This document shows, piece after piece, positions 17,466 through 25,904 of a stretch of 64,000 nt of DNA (within the stretch, counting starts at the first letter, position 1; every line of letters begins with the position of its first letter). Location of the stretch: contig JBGTLA010000053.1 in NCBI GenBank assembly GCA_041744375.1, positions 1 to 64,000 of the forward strand. Direction: 5' to 3'. The notes under the pieces are model-generated. The model was not told where the DNA came from and searched no databases. It worked only from the letters and a program-made list of their open reading frames with translations. Position numbers and translations under genes: made by a program. This DNA comes from JBGTLA01 sp041744375 (GTDB lineage: Bacteria; Actinomycetota; Acidimicrobiia; Spongiisociales; ZC4RG35).

Positions 17466-18476
17466 ATGCGTATCGAGACCTCAGTTTCGTCGATTTCGTG
17501 GATTCCATCGGAGGCGATGACCGGGCCCATGCGGGTCCCGATGGACATGGGGATCGGCCACTACGACCAGCCTCCGCCCGACCGGGTCGAGCCCGGTGAC
17601 CTGGCGGCCCTGCGCGCGGCCGACCGCTTTCGTTTCGCCAACCACCTCTCAGCCTGGATCGACGTCGAAAGTGAGACGATCGTCGACGCCGGCTACGACG
17701 GAGAAGGCTTGGTCGGCTCTACTACTGCCAAGTTGGGCCTGTCGGTGACCATTCCCGGTGTTGGCTTCCCCATCCTCCAGGCCGATCCGGTCATCGACGG
17801 TGGAACGGCCCGGTTCGTTCAGACCGCCGGAGGCCGGACCGGGGCACCTCTGCCTAGGCGGATCGACCGCCCCCCGTTCGTCCGGATCACCGCCCCCACC
17901 GCCTGGACCACCCTGGCAGTGACGCTGGGTGTCGATGGCTCCTCATCGTTCGAGCTGGTGGGCGCGTCGCCGTTCCCTCGTCATTGGATTTATGGCTCCG
18001 ATGGGGAGCTGGTGGCGAAGAGTGGTGTCATCGACTTCTCAGAGTGGACACGAGTACACGACCACGACCGCACCCCTTGGCACGACTACGAGCGAGCGGC
18101 GCTGATTGCCACAGTCGAGTCCCAGGTGGAGCGGGACCTGTCCAAGTCGGTCATGTCGGCCCGACCTGAGATCGTCAAGGTGGAGGAGGGCTCCAAGCTC
18201 GTCGAGCAAGGCGAGCCGGGTTCGTCAATCTATCTGATTCTCGATGGCGTGCTCGGAGTCGACGTCGACGGCGAGGAGGTCGCCGAACTGGGGCCAGGCG
18301 CCATAGTCGGCGAGCGGGCAATTCTCGAGACCGGTCGCGCCACCGCCACGGTGACGGCGATGAGCCCCGTTCGGGCGGCCCGCATCGCCGCCGACGCCAT
18401 CAGTCGTGACGACCTCGAACAGGTGGCCGCCACCCATCGTCGCGAGGAGAATCGGCGCGACGGACCAACCTCCTAG
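17466..18476 (+). CDS. Cyclic-nucleotide-binding protein with actinobacterial N-terminal domain
   Basis: 336 aa. The ATG at 17466 has a strong AAGGAGGAAGA just upstream, so the longer in-frame extension back to 17241 is rejected. Residues about 1-215 form a beta-rich domain that I do not recognise by name. Residues about 230-320 are a cNMP-binding domain: KLVEQGEPGSSIYLILDGVL, then the phosphate-binding cassette GERAILETGRATATV with Glu and Arg that contact the cyclic phosphate and ribose. No DNA-binding domain follows. It lies divergent from the receiver-cyclase operon and is a candidate effector for the cyclic nucleotide made nearby. Confidence 0.8.
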   Translation: MRIETSVSSISWIPSEAMTGPMRVPMDMGIGHYDQPPPDRVEPGDLAALRAADRFRFANHLSAWIDVESETIVDAGYDGEGLVGSTTAKLGLSVTIPGVGFPILQADPVIDGGTARFVQTAGGRTGAPLPRRIDRPPFVRITAPTAWTTLAVTLGVDGSSSFELVGASPFPRHWIYGSDGELVAKSGVIDFSEWTRVHDHDRTPWHDYERAALIATVESQVERDLSKSVMSARPEIVKVEEGSKLVEQGEPGSSIYLILDGVLGVDVDGEEVAELGPGAIVGERAILETGRATATVTAMSPVRAARIAADAISRDDLEQVAATHRREENRRDGPTS

Positions 18477-18517
18477 CTGCAACGGGCGACGAGGCGCGCG
18501 GTTGGTGTGACGGGTCG

Positions 18518-18535
18518 CGAGGCGAATACGCCTCG
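18518..18535 (+). terminator. Hairpin after the cNMP-binding gene
   Basis: CGAGGCG-aata-CGCCTCG, a perfect 7-bp stem with a 4-base loop, 41 bases after the stop codon. It lacks a T-run, so it would be a weak or factor-assisted terminator. Confidence 0.4.
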
Positions 18536-18657
18536 GTTCCCTGTGGGTCCCCCGAACTCGTCCCCGAAGGCGGGTCGTCGTCGGCTGCACGGCCCGTAGT
18601 ATCCGCCCATGCACATACCGGCGAAGCCTGTCCGGCTCGATAGGAGGATCTACGGCA

Positions 18658-20055
18658 GTGCGCTGGTCGGCGACGAGCCAGGGCCGTATGCCCACCTCTG
18701 AGCAGGCAGCGCCCGAGACTCGCTACGCCAAGTCGGAAGGGGGCTACATCGCCTACCAGGTGTTTGGCAAAGGTCCGCCGACTTGTCTCTTCGTGACGGG
18801 TTGGCTCCAGAACCTGGACGCCATGTGGGACGAACAGAGCGTGGCCCGCTACTTTCGGCGATTGGGCTCGTTCAGTCAGGTCATCTGCTTCGACAAGCGC
18901 GGTTCCGGTGTCTCCGATCCGGTCCCCATCAACGCCATCCCCACCATCGAACAGTGGATGGACGATGGTCGTACCGCCCTCGACGCAGCCGGACTGGAAC
19001 GGGTGGCCGTGATCGGAGACACCGAGGGCGGGCCCATGGCCATCATGACCGCGGCCACCTTCCCTGAGCGGGTGTCGGCCCTGGTCCTCATCAACAGCTT
19101 CGCTCGCTGGCGCCGTGACGAGGACTATCCGGTCGGCATGCCCGAGACGACGGCTGAGAAGATGGTGGAACGCTACGAGCAGCACTGGGGCGTCACCAGC
19201 GAGGTGCTCGGGCTGACGGCTCCGTCGGTCGCTCACGATGCCGCTTTCCGCAGGTGGTTTCTCAAGTACCAGCGCCTATCGATGCCGCGCGGGGCCGCCA
19301 CGGCCTTGTATCGCTGGGTCACGATGCTCGATGTCCGGGCGGTTCTGCCCCTGATCCGCGTTCCCACCCTCGTGATCCACCGGGCCTCCAACCCCCACTA
19401 TCGGGCCGCCTTCGGTAGGTATTTGGCCGATTCGATTCCCGACGCTCGCTACGTTGAGCTCCCGGGCACGGATGCCTTCCCGTTCAACGCCGGGAATTTC
19501 GAGCCGATTCTCGACGAGGTCGAACGTTTTCTCACCGGTACCCGGGCAGAACCGACTCTGGATCGGATGCTGGCCACCATCTTGTTCACCGACATCGTCG
19601 GGTCGACGAGCATGGTGGCCGACAAAGGTGATGTCGCTTGGCTCGACGTTCTCAACCGCCACGACGAAGTCGTTCGCCAGCACCTGGTGCGCTATCGAGG
19701 GCGCGAGGTCTCCTACACGGGGGATGGGTTCATGGCGATCTTCGACGGTCCGGCCCGAGCGGCCACCTGCGCCGCCAGACTCGTTGCGGCGCTGGGCGAG
19801 ATCGGAGTCACGGTTCGCGTCGGGCTGCACACCGGGGAGGTGGAACTCAACGGTGATCAGGTGGCGGGACTTGCGGTGCACATCGCCGCCCGTGTGATGG
19901 CGGCGGCGCCTGAGGGCGGTGTCCTCGCATCGGGCACCGTGCGCGATCTGGTGATGGGCTCGGGAATAGAGTTTTCTTCCGTCGGCGACCAGCAGCTGAA
20001 AGGCCTTCCGGGTTCGTGGTCTCTCCACGAGCTCGTTTCGGTCCCGGGTGGCTAG
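18658..20055 (+). CDS. Alpha/beta-hydrolase-class III cyclase fusion
   Basis: 465 aa. GTG at 18658 is preceded by AGGAGG ten bases upstream; ATG 18688 is a weaker alternative. Residues about 20-300 are an alpha/beta hydrolase (FVTGWLQNLDAMW, CFDKRGSGVSD, then the nucleophile elbow VIGDTEGGPMA). The elbow has Thr where the catalytic Ser should be (usual form GxSEGG). Residues about 305-460 are a class III cyclase: ILFTDIVGSTS, YTGDGFMAIFDGPARA and GLAVHIAARV. The usual Lys before the second Asp motif is replaced (VSYTGDG). This fusion is common in actinobacteria and proteobacteria, and the hydrolase part probably acts as a sensor. Confidence 0.85.
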   Translation: MRWSATSQGRMPTSEQAAPETRYAKSEGGYIAYQVFGKGPPTCLFVTGWLQNLDAMWDEQSVARYFRRLGSFSQVICFDKRGSGVSDPVPINAIPTIEQWMDDGRTALDAAGLERVAVIGDTEGGPMAIMTAATFPERVSALVLINSFARWRRDEDYPVGMPETTAEKMVERYEQHWGVTSEVLGLTAPSVAHDAAFRRWFLKYQRLSMPRGAATALYRWVTMLDVRAVLPLIRVPTLVIHRASNPHYRAAFGRYLADSIPDARYVELPGTDAFPFNAGNFEPILDEVERFLTGTRAEPTLDRMLATILFTDIVGSTSMVADKGDVAWLDVLNRHDEVVRQHLVRYRGREVSYTGDGFMAIFDGPARAATCAARLVAALGEIGVTVRVGLHTGEVELNGDQVAGLAVHIAARVMAAAPEGGVLASGTVRDLVMGSGIEFSSVGDQQLKGLPGSWSLHELVSVPGG

Positions 20056-20254
20056 CTGTGCTTTGAGCGCCCCGGCTCCAAGGCGGTCGCATTCCGCACA
20101 GATTCCGAGCTGGCATTCGGAGTCAAGGCCGAGTTGGTCGACAAGCTGGAAGTGCTGGTTGCGAACCCCTGGCTGGAACGGCAAAGGTGCTCCGGTCGGC
20201 ATGCTTCTCGTCTCGCTGTGTTTGTCACCCAGATCCGGACGTTGCGAGCGTAGG

Positions 20255-20572
20255 TCAGACGATGACGTTCTCTTCGGTAACCAATCGGACCCGGTCCTCC
20301 GAGCAGTGCGCCTTGATATCGGCGCCTGCTTCAGCTCCGATCTCCGACGCCAGCGCGGCCTGGAAGTCATCCAGAGTGTCGAAGTACAGCTCGGAGACCG
20401 CGTCGTAGGGCCCGTCGGCGTGCTCAGCCAGCACGACGCTCATCCGGTAGTGCCGTATGCCTTCGAACCTGGCCCCGAGCTGGGGGTGTTCGTGCATGGC
20501 CCAGTGTCGGAATTCTTCAATGCTCAACCCATCTCGGCGCTTCATCAGCGATACGATCTTGACCACGGTCAC
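20255..20572 (-). CDS. EthD-domain protein
   Basis: 105 aa. The EthD-like ferredoxin-fold pattern is visible: VKIVSLMKRRDGLSIEEFRH, then HEHPQLGARFEGIRHYRMSV and FDTLDDFQAALASEIG. Members are small dimeric alpha/beta-barrel proteins found beside degradation genes; most have no proven activity. Divergent from the unknown gene at 20848. Confidence 0.8.
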   Translation of the reverse strand: MTVVKIVSLMKRRDGLSIEEFRHWAMHEHPQLGARFEGIRHYRMSVVLAEHADGPYDAVSELYFDTLDDFQAALASEIGAEAGADIKAHCSEDRVRLVTEENVIV

Positions 20573-20847
20573 ACCCTCTCCTCATCGTGGGGCACGGTAA
20601 GAAGTGCCGACCCCGGCCAGGGGAGACTATCAGGAATGAGGTTCGGCGGCGGGGGCGTATTTCGCCACACCGAGGTTCACTCCGATGGCCGCGGGCAATC
20701 GGGCATCGGCTGGCGGAGGAAGACGTTTGACTGTGACGAGAGGGAATTGCACACTGGGATTGCGTCTGGTCGCAAGAGGTCTTTCCGGGTGGACCAGGTG
20801 ACCGTGAGAGAAGATTCCCCCGCACTCCCGAGGAGATGGCCGCCACC

Positions 20848-21393
20848 ATGACGACTGCAATCGACCGTGACTTTTGGCGATCCCGCGTGGTGGACACGCT
20901 CAGACATCTCGCCGACCTGGAACACGACTACTACGAGAAGGCCAAGAGTCGGGCGGATCGGGAAGAGGTGTTCTTGGAAGCTTTCAGGTTGCTCACACCT
21001 CTGGCGAACGAGGTCCTGACTGATATGAATGAGTGGTTGTTGGAGGCCAAGGGAACCGTCGCGACCAATCATCCCGCGCGGGACGAGACTGGGGGCGTGA
21101 ACGGAAGTTGGACGCTGACCTGGGATCGGCTCGAGCGAGGAGTGAACGTCTACACCGGGGAGCCTCTAGCGCCGGTCACGATCGATGCCGTGTACCCACA
21201 CAACTGGAGTCACGGGCACATCGCCCGGCTCCACGCGGGACTCCCGGCCGAAGTGACGGCGTGGCCCATGCAGGTGCGCACACCCGAGGATGCTGCCCGA
21301 CAAGAACCCATCCTCCGTGCCATCGCCGAATCCGAGATCCACGAGCGCGTCTATCAGGCCAACGGCGACTGGCGACTGGTGAAGGAAGCTTGA
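20848..21393 (+). CDS. Unknown protein, 181 aa
   Basis: I do not recognise a family. The start could be ATG 20836 or 20848; AGGAG sits directly before the first and 12 bases before the second, which favours 20848. The N-terminal half is helical and charged (LADLEHDYYEKAKSRADREE). The second half contains VYPHNWSHGHIARLHAGLPA, rich in His, Trp and Asn, which could form a metal or substrate site. Soluble, no signal peptide. It lies next to the seven-gene hydroxylase operon but on the other strand, convergent with it, with hairpin repeat 21407-21474 between them. Confidence 0.55.
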   Translation: MTTAIDRDFWRSRVVDTLRHLADLEHDYYEKAKSRADREEVFLEAFRLLTPLANEVLTDMNEWLLEAKGTVATNHPARDETGGVNGSWTLTWDRLERGVNVYTGEPLAPVTIDAVYPHNWSHGHIARLHAGLPAEVTAWPMQVRTPEDAARQEPILRAIAESEIHERVYQANGDWRLVKEA

Positions 21394-21406
21394 GAAGGGA
21401 AGGCGC

Positions 21407-21474
21407 GGATAGACGGCCGGCCAGGCCAGGGAGCGTTTCGTAAGGACGGCTCCGGTTTCCAGCCGTCCCTATCC
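21407..21474. repeat. Extragenic hairpin repeat, copy 1
   Basis: 68 bp between two convergent genes, highly similar to 54265-54329. Shared ends GGATAGACGGCCGGCCAG and CAGCCGTCCCTATCC are inverted repeats of each other (GGATAG..ACGGC against GCCGT..CTATCC). An inner arm GGAGC pairs with GCTCC. The region would fold into a long, branched hairpin, so besides being a REP-like repeat it may terminate transcription from both sides. Confidence 0.65.
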
Positions 21475-21483
21475 GCTCGTCCC

Positions 21484-22329
21484 CTAATCGGCGGCGCAGC
21501 AGGTCTGACGCTGCCGGCCGAGACCCTCGATGGAGATCTCGACTTCGTCTCCATCTCTCAAGTAGCGGGGTGGGCTCATGCCCATGCCCACTCCGGGCGG
21601 AGTGCCAGTGTTGATCAGATCGCCTGGCTCCAACACCAGGAACTGGCTGAGGTACCAGACCAGGTAACCAGGGCTGAAGATCATGGTCGCAGTGTTCCCG
21701 GCCTGCATCACTTCGTCGTTGACCTTTGTTTGCATCGCCAGCTCGAGCGGAACGCCGAATTCGTCTTTCGTCACAAGCCAAGGACCCAAGGGGTTGAAGC
21801 TCTCACAGGACTTTCCCTTGGTCCATTGACCACCGCGCTCCATCTGGAATTCCCTCTCCGAGACGTCGTTGGAGATTGCGAATCCGGCGATCGCATCCCA
21901 GCCTGCCGCCTCATCTGGGAGATAGCGGGCCTTGGACCCCACGATGACGCCGAGCTCGACCTCCCAATCGGTCTTGACGGAGCCACGAGGGATGACGATC
22001 GGGTCGTCCGGCCCAACGACTGTGTTGGTGGCCTTCTGGAAGAGGATCGGCTCTCCCGGGAGGGGTGCTCCTATCTCGTTGGCGTGGTCGGTGTAGTTGA
22101 GGCCGATGCACATCACCAGTCCCGGTCGGGCGATACATGAGGAATACCGGTTGAACTGAGCCTTCGGCAGCTCGAGAGGGTCCAAGGAGCGAACGAGGTC
22201 AATGCCACCTTGCGCCAGAAAAGAGCCGTCGATGTCGTCTGTGTGCCTGGACAAATCACGAATCGTGCCGTCGTCCTCGACCAGAACCGGCCTCTCAGCT
22301 CCGATGGCGCCGACTCGTGCAAGCTTCAC
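21484..22329 (-). CDS. Fumarylacetoacetate hydrolase family protein
   Basis: 281 aa. N-terminal FAH_N-like domain (about residues 1-70), then the catalytic FAH fold with the substrate loop VMCIGLNYTDHANEIG and metal ligands Glu and Glu in DWEVELGVIVG and Asp in AISNDVSEREFQ. C-terminal GDLINTGTPPGVGMGMSPPR is the usual closing motif. Members cleave or hydrate 2-oxo acids, for example 2-keto-4-pentenoate hydratase, oxaloacetate decarboxylase or ureidoglycolate lyase. It is the last gene of the molybdenum hydroxylase operon, 23 bases after the SDR gene, so it probably handles a downstream keto acid. Substrate unknown. Confidence 0.85.
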   Translation of the reverse strand: MKLARVGAIGAERPVLVEDDGTIRDLSRHTDDIDGSFLAQGGIDLVRSLDPLELPKAQFNRYSSCIARPGLVMCIGLNYTDHANEIGAPLPGEPILFQKATNTVVGPDDPIVIPRGSVKTDWEVELGVIVGSKARYLPDEAAGWDAIAGFAISNDVSEREFQMERGGQWTKGKSCESFNPLGPWLVTKDEFGVPLELAMQTKVNDEVMQAGNTATMIFSPGYLVWYLSQFLVLEPGDLINTGTPPGVGMGMSPPRYLRDGDEVEISIEGLGRQRQTCCAAD

Positions 22330-22352
22330 TGAAATGCCTTCACAGATTCCGG

Positions 22353-23066
22353 TCAGTAGGTGGCGCGTCCACCGGAGATGTCATAGGTTTGTCCGGTGGA
22401 AAAGGTGACCTCGTCGGATGACAGCCACGAGACCAGCGCGGCGACCTCCTCGGGCCGACCCAACCTTCCCATCGGGATCTTCGAGACCATGTAGTCGATG
22501 GTCGCTTGTTCGACATCTTCCAACATCGCAGTTGCGATGACTGCCGGTGCGATGGCGTTGACGATCACGCCATCGGTTGCCACCTCTTTGGCGACGGATT
22601 TGGTCAGCCCGATGACGGCGGCCTTGGAGGCTGAGTAGGCGCCGAGGTTCGGATTTCCTTCTTTGCCCGCGATCGACGCGATGTTGACGATGCGTCCCCA
22701 ACCTCGTTGGCGCATGCCGGGCAGAGCGGCCCGGATCGTGTTGAACGTGCCGGTCAGGTTCACAGCCACGGTTCGCTCCCAATCCTCATCGGTGACCTCC
22801 CAGAGAGGCATGTTGGGACCGACGACGCCCGCACTGTTGACCACGACGTCGATCGGCTGGAGCTCGTCTATCAACTCATCCACTGCCCTGGCGTCGGCCA
22901 CGTCGAGGGCATGGGTGGAGCTGACTTCGGCGGCGATCTCGGCGAGGCCCTCCGCGGTCAGGTCGGTTGCCGCCACCTCGAGCCCGTCGACTCTCAGCCG
23001 GCGGGCGCTGGCGCGACCTATCCCGCTCGCCGCACCGGTCACCAAGGCCCTTCTGGGCATGGTCAT
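22353..23066 (-). CDS. Short-chain dehydrogenase/reductase
   Basis: 237 aa classical SDR. NAD(P)-binding TGAASGIGRA (about residues 9-18), NSAGV, catalytic Ser in VNIASIAG and YSASK (Tyr and Lys). An Asp at the end of strand two (AATDLTAEG) suggests preference for NAD over NADP. Such enzymes oxidise a secondary alcohol or reduce a ketone in the cytoplasm. The ATG overlaps the cupin stop (ATGA). Operon position suggests it acts on the product of the hydroxylase route. Confidence 0.9.
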   Translation of the reverse strand: MTMPRRALVTGAASGIGRASARRLRVDGLEVAATDLTAEGLAEIAAEVSSTHALDVADARAVDELIDELQPIDVVVNSAGVVGPNMPLWEVTDEDWERTVAVNLTGTFNTIRAALPGMRQRGWGRIVNIASIAGKEGNPNLGAYSASKAAVIGLTKSVAKEVATDGVIVNAIAPAVIATAMLEDVEQATIDYMVSKIPMGRLGRPEEVAALVSWLSSDEVTFSTGQTYDISGGRATY

Positions 23067-23461
23067 CTCTCCACGTGGAGAGAGTCGCCCTGGGAGTCGA
23101 GCACCAGATCACGGTCGAAATCGGGGACGTGATCTCTTGGGACAGGGGCGAGGGCCTCGATGAAAGAACAGCCGCTTGGCGAAATCAGCGAGTGCGGCAC
23201 TCCGCGGTTTATCACCGTCACATCCCCCGTTGCAAGGGTCTTGGTCTCATCTCCGATGGTGACCGTGACCTCTCCGCTGGTGATGAACATCAGTTGCTCG
23301 GCCTCAGGATGATCGTGACTGGCAACCACGGAGCCGGGGGCATATGTCACCCGGCACATGAGTACTTGTTCGCCTCCGATGGCGTTGAGTGTCACCCCCG
23401 GAAAGATCTCGTAGGGCTCCACTCCGTTCCAGGTTCGAAATGGGGAGCTCAGGCCGTCCAT
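23063..23461 (-). CDS. Small cupin-domain protein
   Basis: 132 aa starting at ATG 23461 (MDGLSSPFRTW); longer in-frame starts would lie fully inside the upstream gene. The cupin fold motifs are present: HDHPEAEQLMFITSGEVTV (motif 1, with two His and Glu) and a later GVPHSL (motif 2 His). It probably binds a divalent metal. Members range from isomerases to sensors. Overlaps the stop of the Mo-subunit gene by 13 bases and the SDR start by four. Confidence 0.8.
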   Translation of the reverse strand: MDGLSSPFRTWNGVEPYEIFPGVTLNAIGGEQVLMCRVTYAPGSVVASHDHPEAEQLMFITSGEVTVTIGDETKTLATGDVTVINRGVPHSLISPSGCSFIEALAPVPRDHVPDFDRDLVLDSQGDSLHVER

Positions 23462-24537
23462 GAGATGCCGGTCGCCACTGTGTTGACTGACAGCGGCTCG
23501 TCGAAGGCGACCAGCTTCCCTTCCCGACGGGGCTCGGCCTGGGCCTCCATCGCACGCAGGATCGATTCCGGTGTGATGGGCAGCTCGGTCACCCAAACCC
23601 CGATGGCGTCGTACACAGCAGCAGCGATCGCCCCCGGTTGGCCGTTGTTGGCCATCTCCCCGATGCCTTTGGCACCGTACGGCCCGTCGGCCGACGGGTT
23701 CTCGATGATGATTGTTTCGTACTGGGGCATGTCTTCGCTGCTCGGCATGTAATAGGAACCAATGGAGTACCCCCGATGTTCGACGGAGGGATAGTAGGGG
23801 TAAGAGTTTTCGAGGACACCCAATCCGAGTCCCATGAGCGCCCCGCCTTCGATCTGACCCTCCACGAGGGACGGGTTGATGGCCGTGCCAACGTCGTATG
23901 CCTGAATCAGGCGCAGGACACGCACGTCACCAGTCTCGTCGTCGACCTCGACTTCGACAGCACATGCCGCGTAAGAAATGGCTGCGTGCGGTGGGCCGGA
24001 TACCTCTCCCGTTTCGGGGTCGGTGATCTCGGCGAACTCGTTGAGTTGGGCACCGGTTCCCGTCATGAGGACACCGTGCGTCCATGTCGCGGCAACTGCC
24101 ACGTCGGCAACGCTGAGCTTCTCGGTGGGGGAGCCCTTGACGACGACATCGCCGTCGATGATCTCGAGATCCTCGGGACTGATCTCCATCTCCTTGCCGG
24201 CTATTTCGAGGATCCTGCTCTTGACTTCCCGGGCGGCCTTCAATACGGCGTTGCCGGCCACAAAGGTGGCCCGCGATGCGAATGTCCCGGTGCACACCGG
24301 CGAAGAGTCCGTGTTCGAGTTGTCGTATGTGACCCAGTCGTAGGGGACACCGATGGCCTCGGCAACGATCTGGGACTGGATCGTCTTCGATCCGTTCCCG
24401 ATGTCCGAAGTGCCCGAGAACACATCTACCCGACCATCCGGCTTGACCTTGATCCAGGCTTGGGACGGGTCTCCGTTTTGATTCATGCCCGTTGGATATT
24501 CGATCGACGATATCCCAAAGCCGCGATGTTTGGTCAT
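23449..24537 (-). CDS. Molybdenum hydroxylase, C-terminal part of the Mo-binding subunit (separate chain)
   Basis: 362 aa. This corresponds to the second Mo-cofactor-binding domain of xanthine dehydrogenase-family large subunits: TSDIGNGSKTIQSQIVAEAI, then GALMGLGLGVLEN, and the active-site loop GAKGIGEMANNGQPGA with the catalytic Glu. It starts with an ATGA overlap on the stop of the gene for the N-terminal part, in a different frame. The two chains (455 plus 362 aa) together equal one normal large subunit. A comparable split (NdhL/NdhM) is known for the nicotinate dehydrogenase of Eubacterium barkeri. The substrate here is unknown. Confidence 0.85.
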   Translation of the reverse strand: MTKHRGFGISSIEYPTGMNQNGDPSQAWIKVKPDGRVDVFSGTSDIGNGSKTIQSQIVAEAIGVPYDWVTYDNSNTDSSPVCTGTFASRATFVAGNAVLKAAREVKSRILEIAGKEMEISPEDLEIIDGDVVVKGSPTEKLSVADVAVAATWTHGVLMTGTGAQLNEFAEITDPETGEVSGPPHAAISYAACAVEVEVDDETGDVRVLRLIQAYDVGTAINPSLVEGQIEGGALMGLGLGVLENSYPYYPSVEHRGYSIGSYYMPSSEDMPQYETIIIENPSADGPYGAKGIGEMANNGQPGAIAAAVYDAIGVWVTELPITPESILRAMEAQAEPRREGKLVAFDEPLSVNTVATGISWTA

Positions 24538-25904
24538 CAGTGACCCTCCGTCTTCAACTGACCTATTAGATGCTCTGGGAGGAGTTCGCCCTCCCTGGGG
24601 TTACGTGTCGCTCCTGCGTATTGCGGTGTGAGTTCCTCCCCCGCCGCCTCGGCGATGGCGTGGATGACATCGACCGTGCTCGAGTCCGTGTAGCGGATTC
24701 GGTTCGGTGAGGTGTCATTGATCCGGTTGGCGTTCCTGAGTCTCAGTTCGTACTGGTCCATCCCGAGCTCATGCGCTATGCGGCTCATTTGCGTCTCGAC
24801 GGCGAAGGAGATCGACGTGACTCCGAAACCCCGCATTGCGGTCGTCGGGGTGCGATTCGTGAAGACGACGTAGCCGTCGAAATGCAAATTCGGGATCGTG
24901 TACGCCCCGGTGTGATGGAAGCTGTGCTTCGTCAGGCCGTATGGGCTGAAACGGGCGTAGGCACCTGAGTCGTGGAGTGTGAGCATCTTACGTCCCAGGA
25001 TCCAGCCGTCGTTGGTGACGGCATCGATGATCTCCATGTGCCACGGTGCTCGTGTCGACGAAGCGAGAAATTCCTCTTCTCGGGTCCAGCGCCACTTGAC
25101 CGGCCGGTTTGCCTTCATCGCCGCAAGGGCTGTGATGGTGTCCGATGCCGTGTCGACCTTGCCGCCGAAGCCGCCTCCGACCGTGCCTCCCACGATCTTT
25201 ATCTTGTTGAGCGGTACTTCGAGATGGGCGGCAACGACTCCCAGCGAGAAGTAGAGAGCCTGGGTGCACGAGTAGATCGTCAGCCTGCCATCGGCCTCGG
25301 GGACCACCAGGGCGACCTGGGTCTCGAGCGGGACGTGCTCGATTGCCGCCGGCCGATAGACGCCCGAAATGATTTTGTCGGCTTTGTCGAAGGCTTCCTC
25401 GATGTTTCCTTTTCTAATTTGTCTGCGGTCCATCTCGCCCTCGAAATGGGGGTACCAGTTGCCCCACGGGTGTATCTGTGGAGCATCGGCGTCGAAAGCT
25501 TTTCGCACGTCCCAGAGAACAGGACGCTCCTCGTATTCGACTTCGATAGCTGCCACCCCGGCTTCGGCCGTGGCGATGTCCTCAGCAGCCACCAGGGCGA
25601 TGGGCTGTTGCTTGTAGCGGACTTCGTCTTTGGCCAAGAGAGGCTCGTCGGCAGGGATTCCCAAGGCCGAAAGGTGTCCGTACTCGAGCAGCGGCACGTC
25701 TTTCCACGTCACCACCGCGTGCACTCCGGGCATTGCCTCGGCTTTGGTGGTGTCCAGCCTCGTGATGGCCGCATGATGGTGTGGCGAACGAAGAGCCTTG
25801 GCCCAAAGCATTCCATGCACCCGCACGTCGTCGACGTAGCGGGTCTGACCGGTCACATGAGCCACCCCGTCGTAGCGGGGCAGCCGGGCGCCTACTGCCT
25901 TCAT
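24537..25904 (-). CDS. Molybdenum hydroxylase, N-terminal part of the Mo-binding subunit (separate chain)
   Basis: 455 aa from ATG 25904 (MKAVGARLPRYDGVAHVTG), which overlaps the upstream stop (ATGA). Residues about 15-125 are the a/b hammerhead domain, and about 145-390 the first Mo-cofactor-binding domain, with VGGTVGGGFGGKVD (about 255) and TTAMRGFGVTSI. It ends after NRIRYTDSS and a short tail at the point where normal subunits continue into the second Mo-binding domain, which is encoded by the next gene. With the FAD, 2Fe-2S and C-terminal chains it would form a four-chain cytoplasmic hydroxylase acting on an N-heterocycle or aldehyde. Confidence 0.85.
   Translation of the reverse strand: MKAVGARLPRYDGVAHVTGQTRYVDDVRVHGMLWAKALRSPHHHAAITRLDTTKAEAMPGVHAVVTWKDVPLLEYGHLSALGIPADEPLLAKDEVRYKQQPIALVAAEDIATAEAGVAAIEVEYEERPVLWDVRKAFDADAPQIHPWGNWYPHFEGEMDRRQIRKGNIEEAFDKADKIISGVYRPAAIEHVPLETQVALVVPEADGRLTIYSCTQALYFSLGVVAAHLEVPLNKIKIVGGTVGGGFGGKVDTASDTITALAAMKANRPVKWRWTREEEFLASSTRAPWHMEIIDAVTNDGWILGRKMLTLHDSGAYARFSPYGLTKHSFHHTGAYTIPNLHFDGYVVFTNRTPTTAMRGFGVTSISFAVETQMSRIAHELGMDQYELRLRNANRINDTSPNRIRYTDSSTVDVIHAIAEAAGEELTPQYAGATRNPREGELLPEHLIGQLKTEGH

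Noticed and set aside
20056..20254. Open plus-strand frame after the hydrolase-cyclase gene
   Set aside because: It follows a TAG stop, has no good start codon and no recognisable domain; not enough to call a gene or remnant.
22736..22746. GTGTTGAA inside the SDR gene
   Set aside because: Part of the conserved SDR coding sequence without the other repeat features; coincidence.
24535..24541. TGA at the Mo-subunit junction as a possible selenocysteine codon
   Set aside because: The C-terminal chain continues in a different frame through an ATGA overlap, so readthrough would not join the halves.
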